In this document: in pieces, positions 9,050-17,042 of the stretch | Position numbering within the stretch: position 1 is the stretch's first letter | How the letters are laid out: every line of letters starts with the position of its first letter | NCBI RefSeq assembly: GCF_013375035.1 | Contig: NZ_CP056032.1 | Location: 1,348,001-1,412,000, forward strand | Source: Spirosoma sp. KUDC1026 | GTDB lineage: Bacteria > Bacteroidota > Bacteroidia > Cytophagales > Spirosomataceae | Reading direction: 5' to 3' | Length of the DNA stretch: 64,000 bases | Notes under the pieces: generated by a model | The model's input: the letters and a program-made list of their open reading frames with translations, nothing else | The model's database searches: none | Told to the model about the DNA's origin: nothing | Translations under genes and position numbers: made by a program

Positions 9050-9757
9050 CTACTCAACAATCCGGAAGGCCATTTTGGCTTTCTCGCGCGAGATCGAGTT
9101 GAAATGCCACCACTCGAATTCGATGCGGCTGAAACCGGCTTTCAACATTGCATCACGTAAGATCTGGCGATTGTCAATCTGCTTTTGCGTGAGCTTGCCG
9201 GCAGCCAGTAATTCTTTTTCCCGCGAAGGGTAAGCCAGTTCGCCGAAGAAATCGTACTTGGTACCCATATCCAGCGGGCCTCCATCTTTATTGGCGACCG
9301 TCAGGTCAACGGCGCAGCCGTAGTTGTGAATAGAACCTTTGCGTGGATCGGCTACGTATTTCTGACGCTCCGATTCCGGCATGTTGGGGAGGGCGTTCCA
9401 GAGTTTCCACTGGGCTTCCCGGGGCCGGGCGGCATCATATACCAGTAACCGAAGGTTCGGGTGCTTCTCCTGCAGATACTTACTGGCGTTGGCGAGCTTC
9501 CTGGCAGTCATAGGTTGTAGATAAGCCCGCGTCAGGTCGTCGTACACATCCTTGCCGACGAAATTATCGGTTGTGGAATATTTCAACTCCACCAGAATAC
9601 TGGGGTCAACGGTCTGCACATCAACCAGTCCCTGTTTAATCATCGCCTTTTCAAGCTTGGGCTGGGCAATCGTTGAAAGAGCGAAAGATAGAAAGAGCGA
9701 GGCCAATGAAACACGCATCAGCAGGCGATTGGGTCGTATCAGAAATAGGAACTTCAT
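9050..9757 (-). CDS. D-alanyl-D-alanine dipeptidase (VanX/DdpX-like, peptidase M15D)
   Basis: Zinc dipeptidase that hydrolyses D-Ala-D-Ala in the periplasm, probably in peptidoglycan recycling. The 235 residues begin with a hydrophobic signal or anchor segment (about 10-32, ending STIAQP). The zinc motif SIHNYGCAVDLT matches SxHxxGxAxD, and EFEWWHF near residue 215 supplies the catalytic Glu and third zinc ligand. AARPREAQWKLWN is also typical. It is an isolated gene with no vanHA or dpp neighbours, so a housekeeping role is more likely than glycopeptide resistance. Convergent with the DUF433 gene and divergent from the next. Confidence 0.92.
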   Translation of the reverse strand: MKFLFLIRPNRLLMRVSLASLFLSFALSTIAQPKLEKAMIKQGLVDVQTVDPSILVELKYSTTDNFVGKDVYDDLTRAYLQPMTARKLANASKYLQEKHPNLRLLVYDAARPREAQWKLWNALPNMPESERQKYVADPRKGSIHNYGCAVDLTVANKDGGPLDMGTKYDFFGELAYPSREKELLAAGKLTQKQIDNRQILRDAMLKAGFSRIEFEWWHFNSISREKAKMAFRIVE

Positions 9758-9863
9758 GCGTTTAGATGATTCAGATGTACATTTTCTAGCGGATGATGCG
9801 TAAACTTACAGCATTTGGCGATCGTAAAGGCCATCGCTCGTTTGCTCACTCGCTTTTTAGACC

Positions 9864-11099
9864 GTGGCGTTAAACTACATCTGGGTTGCTTTTTTTGTTG
9901 TGGCGTTCATTGTAGCGCTTTTTAAGCTGATTGTTTTCGGCGACACCGAAATTTTCAGGATTATTGTCGAAGGGTTGTTCGATTCGTCGAAAGTGGCGGT
10001 GATGGATATAGCACTGCCCCTAGCGGGTGTCATGACCTTTTTCCTCGGCCTGTTGAATATTGCCGAAAAAATTGGCGCTATCGGCGCGATAGCGCGCATA
10101 ATCGGGCCATTCTTCAATAAACTCTTCCCGGAAGTGCCGAAAGATCATCCTGCCAACGGGCAAATGATCATGAACTTTTCGGCCAATATGCTTGGTCTGG
10201 ACAATGCAGCCACGCCCTTTGGTCTGAAAGCTATGCAAAGCTTACAGGAGCTAAACCCAACCAAAGACACGGCCAGCAATGCGCAGATCATGTTTCTGGT
10301 GCTGCACACGTCGGGCCTGACGATTATTCCGCTCGGCATCATGGCGCAACGGGCCATTTTGGGGGCTGCTGATCCGTCGGATGTGTTTATTCCCTGCCTC
10401 ATCGGGACATACGTAGCCACTGTTGCGAGCATTCTGATCGTGGGGATTAAGCAGCGGCTCAACCTGTTTAACCTGACCGTGCTGGGTGGCATTGGGGGCG
10501 TAACAGCTTTCCTCGGCCTGGCGCTTTGGTACCTGGGTCAGTTGCCGAAAGAACAATTGGAAACCTTTTCCAAAGTGACGGGGAATGTTGTTTTAATGAG
10601 TATCGTCGTGACGTTTCTGATCGGAGCGATCCGGCAGCGTATCGACGTGTTTGATACGTTTATTGAAGGTGCCAAAGCCGGTTTTGAAACGTCTGTGCGC
10701 ATTATTCCGTACCTGGTAGGTATGCTGGTCGCGATTGGCGCCTTCCGCAATTCGGGAGCAATGACCTACGTAGTTGATGGCATGAAATACGTCATTGGAC
10801 TGACGGGCGTCAACACGGACTTTACGGATGCCCTGCCCGTTGCGTTGATGCGTCCGCTAAGCGGCAGTGCGTCGCGGGCACTCATGATCGACGCCATGAA
10901 AGAGTTTGGCCCGGATTCATTCGTCGGCCGCCTGAGCTGCATTTTTCAGGGCGCTGCCGATACAACGTTTTACATCGTGGCGCTGTATTTCGGCTCGGTC
11001 GGTATCAAAAAAACCCGTTATGCCATTGTCGCCGGTCTATTGGCCGATCTGATTGGCGTCATTGCTGGCATCGGGCTGGGGTATTTCTTTTTTCATTGA
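9864..11099 (+). CDS. nucleoside-recognition domain membrane protein (SpmA-SpmB fusion-like)
   Basis: A 411-residue integral membrane protein with about ten hydrophobic segments. It looks like two concatenated gate/nucleoside-recognition domains, corresponding to the separate spore maturation proteins SpmA and SpmB of Firmicutes; ANMLGLDNAATPFGLKAMQSL is a hallmark of the first half. The start is GTG at 9864 (MALNYIWVAFF); no ATG is better placed. In non-sporulating Bacteroidota such fusions are common, and their transport role is not established. No functional partner lies next to it. Confidence 0.88.
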   Translation: MALNYIWVAFFVVAFIVALFKLIVFGDTEIFRIIVEGLFDSSKVAVMDIALPLAGVMTFFLGLLNIAEKIGAIGAIARIIGPFFNKLFPEVPKDHPANGQMIMNFSANMLGLDNAATPFGLKAMQSLQELNPTKDTASNAQIMFLVLHTSGLTIIPLGIMAQRAILGAADPSDVFIPCLIGTYVATVASILIVGIKQRLNLFNLTVLGGIGGVTAFLGLALWYLGQLPKEQLETFSKVTGNVVLMSIVVTFLIGAIRQRIDVFDTFIEGAKAGFETSVRIIPYLVGMLVAIGAFRNSGAMTYVVDGMKYVIGLTGVNTDFTDALPVALMRPLSGSASRALMIDAMKEFGPDSFVGRLSCIFQGAADTTFYIVALYFGSVGIKKTRYAIVAGLLADLIGVIAGIGLGYFFFH

Positions 11100-11121
11100 G
11101 CAAAAAAGAGCCTGGTTACGT

Positions 11122-11129
11122 TATATTTG
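11122..11129 (+). promoter_or_regulatory. Bacteroidota -7 promoter element (TATATTTG)
   Basis: TATATTTG fits the TAnnTTTG consensus and ends 23 bp before the ATG at 11153. A TTG at 11096-11098 is spaced to act as the -33 element. It would drive the toxin-antitoxin genes independently of the upstream membrane protein. Confidence 0.5.
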
Positions 11130-11152
11130 GTAAACGACAATAATAGAGCCTT

Positions 11153-11401
11153 ATGAGAACGATCGAGATCAGCGTCAGCGACGAAACGATCGCCCGGTAC
11201 GGTGATCCAAAGGCCATTGCTGCCAAACTGGAAAGACTCCTGCTTCTTGAAGAACTGAGTATTCAGGCGCAGGAAATTCATAAGGCTATTCAGGAAGCAG
11301 GTGTTGATTGGGAAGAGGTAGCAGAAGAAGCCAGACAGGCCTCCTGGGACAAGTACAAATATAAAATTCGGGATAAGCTACCTCCCGAAGCGTTCGACTG
11401 A
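11153..11401 (+). CDS. probable antitoxin of a PIN-type toxin-antitoxin pair
   Basis: An 82-residue, acidic, largely helical protein (ISVSDETIARYGDPKAIAAK, then VDWEEVAEEARQASWDKYK). Its size and position, 24 bp ahead of a PIN-domain reading frame, are those of a VapB-like antitoxin, and it has its own predicted promoter. I do not recognise a named DNA-binding fold, so the role rests on context. Because the toxin frame has a premature stop, the antitoxin may now be redundant. Confidence 0.7.
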   Translation: MRTIEISVSDETIARYGDPKAIAAKLERLLLLEELSIQAQEIHKAIQEAGVDWEEVAEEARQASWDKYKYKIRDKLPPEAFD

Positions 11402-11425
11402 TCAACGACTATTGACCCCTGACGC

Positions 11426-11857
11426 ATGACTTCTTCGGCTCGTACGTTTGTTATTGATGCGAACGTACTTTTCTCATTCCTGATAAGCGGGCACGACCAC
11501 TATCTGCATTTCATCACCGATAATCAAATCTATCTACCTGACTTTGCTCTAGAGTAAGTTCAGCTTTATCAGGAACGCATTATGAAGCGGACCCGATTGG
11601 ATAAGGATACGTTTAGCAGGTTCACATTGGCCATCTTTAACAATCTTACGATTGTGCCAAACATGCTCGTATCCACGCAGAGTTATTACCAGGCTTTCCG
11701 TTTATGCCGGTTCATTGACCCCAAAGACGTAAGCTACGTTGCGTTGGCTATCGAGATGAATGTTCCATTGCTCACGCGCGATAAACCGCTGGCTATGGGA
11801 CTTCGCCAAGAAGGTTTTGCAACTGTAATGACACTGGATGAGTTGTTTCAGGTATAA
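11426..11857 (+). pseudogene. PIN-domain toxin (VapC-like) with in-frame TAA at codon 44
   Basis: From the ATG at 11426 the frame reads RTFVIDANVLFSFLISG, a PIN N-terminus with its first catalytic Asp. It stops at TAA 11555-11557, then continues in the same frame (VQLYQERIMKRTRLDKD) to FIDPKDVSYVALAIEMNVPL and LLTRDKPLAMG, the distal PIN Asp cluster, ending at 11857. No frameshift is needed: one base change (for example GAA to TAA) explains the break. Full length would be 143 codons. Without readthrough, only a 43-residue fragment is made. It sits directly behind its presumed antitoxin. Confidence 0.85.
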
Positions 11858-11878
11858 AATACAATCCAGATTTTTGCA

Positions 11879-12055
11879 ATGAATATTAATCAAGTCCGTG
11901 AGCAACTCCATCTGCTGATTGATGAAGTTGATGACATCTACGTATTGAATGGTCTGTATCGTACCCTCATCTCTGATAAGCGACAGCGCGACGAATACGA
12001 AAAAGAACAGGCTGAGAAGGCCAAGAAACAAGGCCGTAGTAGTCGCCGGAACTAA
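11879..12055 (+). CDS. small hypothetical protein, antitoxin-like N-terminus
   Basis: A 58-residue frame starting MNINQVREQLHLLIDEVDD and ending in a basic tail (KAKKQGRSSRRN). The opening resembles the short helical N-terminus of many small Bacteroidota addiction-module proteins (pattern MxxxxLxxxLHxLIDxxDD). It begins 21 bp after the PIN frame and its stop overlaps that of the convergent DUF1345 gene by 4 bp. It may be a third gene of the toxin-antitoxin unit. No function is assigned. Confidence 0.55.
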   Translation: MNINQVREQLHLLIDEVDDIYVLNGLYRTLISDKRQRDEYEKEQAEKAKKQGRSSRRN

Positions 12056-12714
12056 AGCATACTGGAAAGGCCGCTGATGGTCAGCGCGATGATTACGGCG
12101 TTGAAGGCAAACGACAGCACGCCGTGAATCAGGGCAGTTCGGCGCATGGGCTTTGACCCGATGGCTACGTCGGAAACCTGGCTGGTCATGCCGATCACAA
12201 ACGAGAAATAAGCGAAATCCAGATAGTCCGGTTCGGGCTCATGGGGAAAGTCGAGCCCGCCGGGGCGTTTTGCCGGGTCCAGATCGCTGCCGTAATACAA
12301 ATGAGCGTAGCGCAGTGTAAAAATCGTATGGACCAGTGCCCACGAGCCAATCACGGTGAATATGGCCAGCGTTGTATGCGCTGCCTGGTTCGTATCGGTC
12401 GAGTGCCCTAGCATGGCTATTACGGCAAGCAGGCTGGTTACTGCAGCCGAGACCACCAAGACCAGAATCAACGTCCGGCTTGAATCTTCCAGCTGGGATA
12501 AGCGCGGAGAGTCCCGGGGATGAACCAGCACAATACTCAGCCACATCATACCCAGCGTAGCACCTGCGAAGACGAGCCACGTAAGAATCAGACGAACGAT
12601 CAGGCTGGTATTTGCCGAGAAAAAAAAGAACATGATGACGGCCATCGCCAGGGCAATTAAAACCCGGTGGTGCGAATCCAGTCTGGCAATTCGGTTGGTC
12701 AAAGTGGTAAGCAT
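12052..12714 (-). CDS. DUF1345 family membrane protein
   Basis: A 220-residue membrane protein with about five hydrophobic helices. I start it at the ATG at 12714 (MLTTLTNRIARLD); the open frame upstream of this is Cys- and Arg-rich and unlike a protein. The stretch ALVHTIFTLRYAHLYYG, then EPDYLDFAYFSFVIGMTSQVSD is highly characteristic of DUF1345. The function of the family is unknown. The gene stands alone and is convergent with a 58-residue gene. Confidence 0.88.
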   Translation of the reverse strand: MLTTLTNRIARLDSHHRVLIALAMAVIMFFFFSANTSLIVRLILTWLVFAGATLGMMWLSIVLVHPRDSPRLSQLEDSSRTLILVLVVSAAVTSLLAVIAMLGHSTDTNQAAHTTLAIFTVIGSWALVHTIFTLRYAHLYYGSDLDPAKRPGGLDFPHEPEPDYLDFAYFSFVIGMTSQVSDVAIGSKPMRRTALIHGVLSFAFNAVIIALTISGLSSML

Positions 12715-13070
12715 AGGCGGAGTAACAGGCAGGCTCGACACCCGGCAGTTCCTGCTGCAATGATACAACCGAAGCCGCGCTGTTTTGATCGATACCAAGA
12801 AACGATCAGCCAGTATTCGATAGAGCAGAAAACTCGTTCTGAACAGGCCGCCCGATCGTCGCATGCACGCCATCTTCGGTGTTGATGCGTCGGAACAGAT
12901 AAATGCACTACGGTACACCCCAGCGATATGTACGTAGCATCGGCTGCTCTCGACGCGACTGTGTACGTGACGTGACCCAAAGGCGAATGATAATAAATTT
13001 AAGCTGGTGATGGCTCCGAATGCAATTGTCTAAGCATTACGATTGGCAGCTGGCCGTAATGCCTGATTGT

Positions 13071-13199
13071 ATGACAAACAAGCCGAAAGATAGCTTCGTT
13101 GGTGACCAGGCCGACCGCGTTGATGGTCGGTTGAAGGTGAGGGGGGCTACTTATTTAGCTGAATATCAATTGCCAAACTCATACCGTTACACCGGATAA
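13071..13199 (+). pseudogene. N-terminal relic of a xanthine dehydrogenase-family molybdopterin subunit
   Basis: An isolated 42-codon frame contains DRVDGRLKVRGATYLAEYQL, followed by PNSYRYTG and a stop. This is the conserved opening of the large molybdopterin-binding subunit of the xanthine/aldehyde dehydrogenase family (usually about 730 residues, pattern RVDGxxKVTGxAxYxAExxLPN). Nothing of the remaining gene follows; a terminator and a minus-strand gene come next. I see no related subunit nearby. It looks like the stump of a deleted gene. The rest of 12715-13268 shows no gene. Confidence 0.7.
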
Positions 13200-13219
13200 A
13201 CTGCTTGGCTGAGCAACAA

Positions 13220-13251
13220 AAAAGCGACGTAACTCCAGCTACGTCGCTTTT
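13220..13251 (-). terminator. Rho-independent terminator after the PepSY gene
   Basis: Inverted repeat with 12-bp arms AAAAGCGACGTA and TACGTCGCTTTT around an 8-base loop, 18 bp past the stop of the minus-strand gene ending at 13269. Confidence 0.85.
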
Positions 13252-13268
13252 GTTAGTACTCGTTTATG

Positions 13269-14483
13269 CTACACGCGGTTGCGCATCAGGTACGCCGGTG
13301 CCGGTTTAGGGGCAGTATGAGTCGCGATTCTGGACGCAGGTCGTGACCTGGCACTTTTCTTCGCCTTTTTCCGGCGTCCCCACCAGATAATGAACCCTGT
13401 AACGGGCATGCTGGCACAGATCAGACTGGCCAGAAACGCCAGGATCTTGCCGGGTAGCCCCCAGATTGCGCCAACGTGCAGGTCGTAATTCATCCGGCGT
13501 AGCTTGTCGGCAACGCCTGCATCGGCGTAGTTACCCGTATAAGGACCTTTATGTTTGATCTCTTTCAGCGTATGCTGATCGAAATAGTGGTAGTCAACCT
13601 TGTAGTATGTGCCGGGGCGGTAGTTTACGTACGAGTAGATCGACTCGGCGGGTAGTTTCGGGAAAGACAGATTGATGCCCTGCTGCGTGGGGTTCTCCTG
13701 ACGTAGCTTGAGCCAGAGTTTGTCGACCGCGTTCGCTACGGACGTATTGAGCCGAGCTGCGGTGGTGTCGGAAGGAGGAATGACATAAGCCGGAGAGCCC
13801 TCGCCCCCCGTCACTTTATACAGTCCCTCGGAGAACCACTGAAAGCCCCAGACCAACCCCGTAATGGCAAACATGAGGCCGACGGCCAGCATGTAAAACC
13901 CCAGTACGTTATGCAGATCATAGTTTTTCCGGCGCCAGGCGGCATTCCATTTGATGCTGAAACGCTGTTTTGCCGCCGACTTGTTCTTGGGCCACCAGAG
14001 AACCATGCCGCTGATGAGCAGAAACAGGAAAATCAACGTAGCCGACGCCACAACAGGCTGCCCAATCGTAGGCGGAAGCCACAAGTAATAATGACCATGC
14101 AGGATGAAGTGGAAAAAATCTTCGTCTTCATTCCAGATCTTCAGGACCTCGCCCGAATAGGGATTCAGGTAAACGACGTAGTAGTACTCTGGATCGGCGT
14201 TGTAAAAACCCACATCGGCACTGCGTCCCGGCTCGTTATAGAGAACACCGTTGGCGGTCTTCCCCGGCAGGACAGCCTCGGCTTTCGCTTTCAACTCCGA
14301 CGGGAGCAGAAGTTTACCAGTAGCGGGTGCTTCGGCAAAACGATACGGCTGGGTTACGTTTTTGATTTCCTGCTCAAAGGCCAGAATACAGCCAGTAACG
14401 GCGATTACAAACACAATCAGGCCGGATGTCATGCCCAGCCAGAGATGAAGTTTGCCAATGAGTTGTTTGCCCGTCATGGTCAT
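13269..14483 (-). CDS. PepSY-associated TM helix protein (PiuB-like, iron-uptake associated)
   Basis: A 404-residue inner-membrane protein with four main membrane segments: about 15-38 (GMTSGLIVFVIAVTGCILAF), 147-165, 195-215 and 345-370 (FIIWWGRRKK follows the last). Conserved pieces include GKLHLWLGM, FILHGHYYLWLP and NYDLHNVLGFYML. The family (PepSY_TM/PiuB) occurs next to siderophore and heme receptors and is thought to assist iron release or ferric reductase function; the precise reaction is unknown. Its leader carries a motif shared with the heme operons of this window, which supports iron control. The start is the first of two close ATGs. Confidence 0.92.
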   Translation of the reverse strand: MTMTGKQLIGKLHLWLGMTSGLIVFVIAVTGCILAFEQEIKNVTQPYRFAEAPATGKLLLPSELKAKAEAVLPGKTANGVLYNEPGRSADVGFYNADPEYYYVVYLNPYSGEVLKIWNEDEDFFHFILHGHYYLWLPPTIGQPVVASATLIFLFLLISGMVLWWPKNKSAAKQRFSIKWNAAWRRKNYDLHNVLGFYMLAVGLMFAITGLVWGFQWFSEGLYKVTGGEGSPAYVIPPSDTTAARLNTSVANAVDKLWLKLRQENPTQQGINLSFPKLPAESIYSYVNYRPGTYYKVDYHYFDQHTLKEIKHKGPYTGNYADAGVADKLRRMNYDLHVGAIWGLPGKILAFLASLICASMPVTGFIIWWGRRKKAKKSARSRPASRIATHTAPKPAPAYLMRNRV

Positions 14484-14516
14484 AAACCAATAGCTATGAG
14501 GAGTTGTCGTTGGTAA

Positions 14517-14533
14517 TTTAGACTAATTCTTAG
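14517..14533 (-). promoter_or_regulatory. candidate iron-responsive operator upstream of the PepSY gene
   Basis: TTTAGACTAATTCTTAG lies 34 bp upstream of the start codon. It is a near match to the palindrome TTTAGAATTAATTCTAAA found at both heme promoters of this window. A -7 element (TACCTTTG on the minus strand, 14536-14543) lies immediately upstream, so a bound protein would block the start region. The remainder of 14544-14839 shows no gene. The identity as a Fur-type site is inference. Confidence 0.55.
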
Positions 14534-14839
14534 GACAAAGGTAAATCGCCGGGCTGATTTTTCACGGGTTCGCCCGAAAAATAGCTGGTTACCCGTAGGT
14601 GAAAAAGCTCGTATGCCTCGCGGAGCCAGTACGATCAGATCAGTGAAATCATCCGGAAAAGAGGGGCTGGCTATGGGGTGTGGACCAACGTCAGGCGCTC
14701 ACTGATGGAACTGCCAGCCGTATTTGCAACGTTTCGCTAACCAAACGAAACTAAGCAAGTTGGTCGAGAAGGCAGGCACCCGTGTACCGACGATATTGGA
14801 TAGTTGCCCCGACAGATTCAGGCGATTGATCCCACTTTT

Positions 14840-15241
14840 ATGACACTCGAAGAACGTATTCAGGCGGCCGAGACCCGCGTTTTTAAAGCCGTATTCCCCA
14901 GCACGACGAATCATTACGAAACCCTGTTTGGTGGGGCTGCCATGCAGCTCATGGACGAAGTGGCTTTCATTGCTGCTACCCGTCTGTGCCGAAAACCCGT
15001 TGTGACGGTATCGAGCGACCGGATCGACTTCAAAATGCCTATTCCGGCCGGTACGCTGATCGAACTTATTGGCCGGGTAGCCCGGGTAGGTACAACCAGT
15101 TTGCAGGTGGCCGTCGACGTTTATGTGGAAGAAATGTACAAAGATGGTCGGGAGCTGGCCATCACCGGAACGTTTACGTTTGTGGCAATTGATAACAATA
15201 AGCAGCCGGTTCGGGTACTAAATGATATACCTGTGATCTAG
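14840..15241 (+). CDS. acyl-CoA thioesterase (hotdog fold, YciA/BfiT-like)
   Basis: Hydrolyses acyl-CoA to free fatty acid and CoA. The 133 residues from ATG 14840 form a single hotdog domain: TNHYETLFGGAAMQLMDEVAF holds the N-[HY]-xx-LFGG and catalytic Asp region of acyl-CoA hydrolases, then SDRIDFKMPIPAGTLIELIG and FTFVAID. The 12 codons available upstream are not typical. Substrate length cannot be read from the sequence. It is followed at short distance by the CWC and PAS genes, possibly one transcript. Confidence 0.92.
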   Translation: MTLEERIQAAETRVFKAVFPSTTNHYETLFGGAAMQLMDEVAFIAATRLCRKPVVTVSSDRIDFKMPIPAGTLIELIGRVARVGTTSLQVAVDVYVEEMYKDGRELAITGTFTFVAIDNNKQPVRVLNDIPVI

Positions 15242-15283
15242 GCAGATCGATACGTACCAAAGGCGTCTTAAACAGATGAGATT

Positions 15284-15517
15284 ATGAGCAAACACGCGGC
15301 CGAAGGATGTCCCCGCTGTGGGCAGATTTTTATCTGTAAAGTTAACTCGATTCTGAAATGCGACTGCATGCAGGTGCAGCTGACGCAACGGGAGGTCGAG
15401 TATATTCGGAATCTGACCGAGTTCGACTACGACGGCAGTTGCTTGTGCGTAAACTGTCTCCTTGATTTACAGGCTCATTATCGTTCTGATTACCAAGCTC
15501 CGGCGTACCATGTTTGA
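15284..15517 (+). CDS. cysteine-rich CWC family protein
   Basis: A 77-residue protein with two Cys clusters: CPRCGQIFICKVNSILKCDC and CLCVNCLLDL. This is the small Cys-rich CWC domain, probably a zinc-binding fold with no established function. The RYxxPAYHV-like C-terminus is a normal end. Its last 8 bp overlap the start of the PAS protein, so translation of the two is probably coupled. Confidence 0.88.
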   Translation: MSKHAAEGCPRCGQIFICKVNSILKCDCMQVQLTQREVEYIRNLTEFDYDGSCLCVNCLLDLQAHYRSDYQAPAYHV

Positions 15518-16022
15518 TCTGACTCCAGCTTCCTGGTGCGATACGTTCGCCCCGTCGCGCGCCCGACCCGCTCTGATCGGTTTTGAGTTCATACCCCGGC
15601 CGGTTCGCCTTCCTGCGGCCACCCAGCCGGATTTTCAGCAGTTTATGCGGCTGGCCCATCGGCAGCAGTGGCAATTCGACTACCAGCGGGTGGCGGCCTT
15701 TCTGCGCAATCCGCAACATGCTCTGCTCGTAACCGACCTGCGCGAACAGATCCAGTTCGTCAATCAGGGGTTTGTGGCAATGACGGGCTATGAGCGGGAG
15801 GAAGTGCTGGGGCGCCGACCGGATTTTCTGCAGGGTACCGATACGTCGTCCGACACCCGCCGGGAAGTGCAGAGCAGCCTGCAGGCCCAGCAGCCTTTCG
15901 AAGGAAAGCTTGTTAACTACCGGAAAAATGGTGAGCCTTACTGGTGTAATATTCAGATAACTCCGCTCTTTACGGTCAATCAGGAACTGACGCATTTTAT
16001 GGCGTTTGAGTGGGAGAACTGA
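15510..16022 (+). CDS. short PAS (LOV-like) protein without the photoactive cysteine
   Basis: A 170-residue single-domain sensor. The start is the ATG at 15510 (MFDLTPASW), overlapping the CWC gene. Residues about 70-170 follow the LOV pattern closely: FVNQGFVAMTGYEREEVLGR, then RPDFLQGTDTSSDTRREV, then NYRKNGEPYWCNIQITPLF. In true LOV domains the helix reads GRNCRFLQG; here it is GRRPDFLQG, so the flavin-adduct Cys (and the adjacent Asn and Arg) are missing. No output domain is attached. It may bind flavin or another ligand, or act in protein contacts. The domain is secure; the signal sensed is unknown. Confidence 0.9.
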   Translation: MFDLTPASWCDTFAPSRARPALIGFEFIPRPVRLPAATQPDFQQFMRLAHRQQWQFDYQRVAAFLRNPQHALLVTDLREQIQFVNQGFVAMTGYEREEVLGRRPDFLQGTDTSSDTRREVQSSLQAQQPFEGKLVNYRKNGEPYWCNIQITPLFTVNQELTHFMAFEWEN

Positions 16023-16068
16023 GAACCTTTCGTAAGACACTGTGGGATTATTCTCTTCGAAGAATTAA

Positions 16069-16302
16069 TCATGAGCGGCTTTGGTAGTAGGCCTCGTTCT
16101 TTTCATCGTAGTGGTCATTCGCTACTACCAACCGGCTTTCCGGTGACAGTGCCCATCCTATAAACAGGAGGCCAGACTGTTCTGAGCGCCCCGCCCGCGA
16201 CTGATCGAAACGTTTCTTTTTTTCTGCCCGTGAAAGGGATCGCTGCATGGCCTGCGTGCAGAACTTCGCCCTGGTCTGGGAGTTAGATACTAGATATACC
16301 AC
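16069..16302 (-). CDS. doubtful small hypothetical protein
   Basis: A 77-residue open frame in the 16023-16366 spacer; a start at the internal Met (MQRSLSRAEKKKRF) would give 60 residues. The composition in the C-terminal half (LLFIGWALSPESRLVVANDH) is protein-like, but I recognise no family. It would begin just downstream of the terminator of the heme operon with no visible promoter. The rest of the spacer shows nothing else. Confidence 0.25.
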   Translation of the reverse strand: MVYLVSNSQTRAKFCTQAMQRSLSRAEKKKRFDQSRAGRSEQSGLLFIGWALSPESRLVVANDHYDEKNEAYYQSRS

Positions 16303-16309
16303 AATAACG

Positions 16310-16343
16310 AAGGCCCGATCATCTCAATGGATAACCGGGCCTT
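16310..16343 (-). terminator. terminator of the HmuY-type operon
   Basis: Inverted repeat AAGGCCCG (16310-16317) and CGGGCCTT (16336-16343), 24 bp past the stop of the minus-strand lipoprotein gene ending at 16367. The 18-base loop makes it weaker than the others. Confidence 0.5.
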
Positions 16344-16366
16344 TGCCCTGTAAACGTAGATTGTTT

Positions 16367-17014
16367 TTAATTCAGCGTCTTACTGCCGTTTGGCTGGTAT
16401 ACGTACCGGAAGGTGTAGTACCGGCCAACGCTGGTGGCGGATGGCGTTGCGGGGGCACCGCGGTAATAGCTCAGGATTTCCACTTTTGCGTATTTCCCGT
16501 CGCCCGTCCGGACAACCAGCACCCGACCCGGAATCGGCGTGATAATAGTGTTGGCGTAGTTATACCAGCCGTTACCCGAGCCCGTTGGAACTGCCAGCTG
16601 CGAAGCACTCTGGTCCGTGGCAAACGTAGCGCTTTCGGGAATCGTCGTCAGCGCGTCGAACGTACCGGAATGAACGTAAGCACCGCCCTGACCGGAGCGA
16701 ATGGCTCCGCCGTTCACAATAATATTTGTGGCCCGGAAGCCGATGTCCCAGCGGTTGCTGGCCGAATCAGAATTCGCCACAACTGTACTGTCACTCAGGC
16801 GATAGAGCGTGTATTTATTCGTGGCGGCCGCCGGTTGCGTAGCGGTCGTCGAGGTACCCGTTGTAGAAACGGGCGTGGCCGTTGGATCAGCGGGTAGATT
16901 ACGTACCGTGCGGGACTGAACGGGAACGGCGGGCGTAGTACTGTCGTCAGAACAGCTTGTTAGAGCAGCAAGCGAGAGAGCAGCAATCCAAAGGGTGTTT
17001 TTAAGCGAAAGCAT
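16367..17014 (-). CDS. HmuY family heme-binding lipoprotein
   Basis: A 215-residue lipoprotein: signal MLSLKNTLWIAALSLAALTSC with an LTSC lipobox, then a Thr/Ala/Pro-rich linker to about residue 65, then the HmuY domain (NKYTLYRLSDSTVVANSDSA, RWDIGFRATNIIVNGG, VLVVRTGDGKYAKVEILSYY). HmuY proteins capture heme at the cell surface and pass it to a TonB receptor. Here the receptor gene is the first gene of the same operon. The axial His pair of Porphyromonas HmuY is not evident, so ligand details may differ. Confidence 0.9.
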   Translation of the reverse strand: MLSLKNTLWIAALSLAALTSCSDDSTTPAVPVQSRTVRNLPADPTATPVSTTGTSTTATQPAAATNKYTLYRLSDSTVVANSDSASNRWDIGFRATNIIVNGGAIRSGQGGAYVHSGTFDALTTIPESATFATDQSASQLAVPTGSGNGWYNYANTIITPIPGRVLVVRTGDGKYAKVEILSYYRGAPATPSATSVGRYYTFRYVYQPNGSKTLN

Positions 17015-17042
17015 AGTTAAAAATTGAGTAGTATATGGAGGA

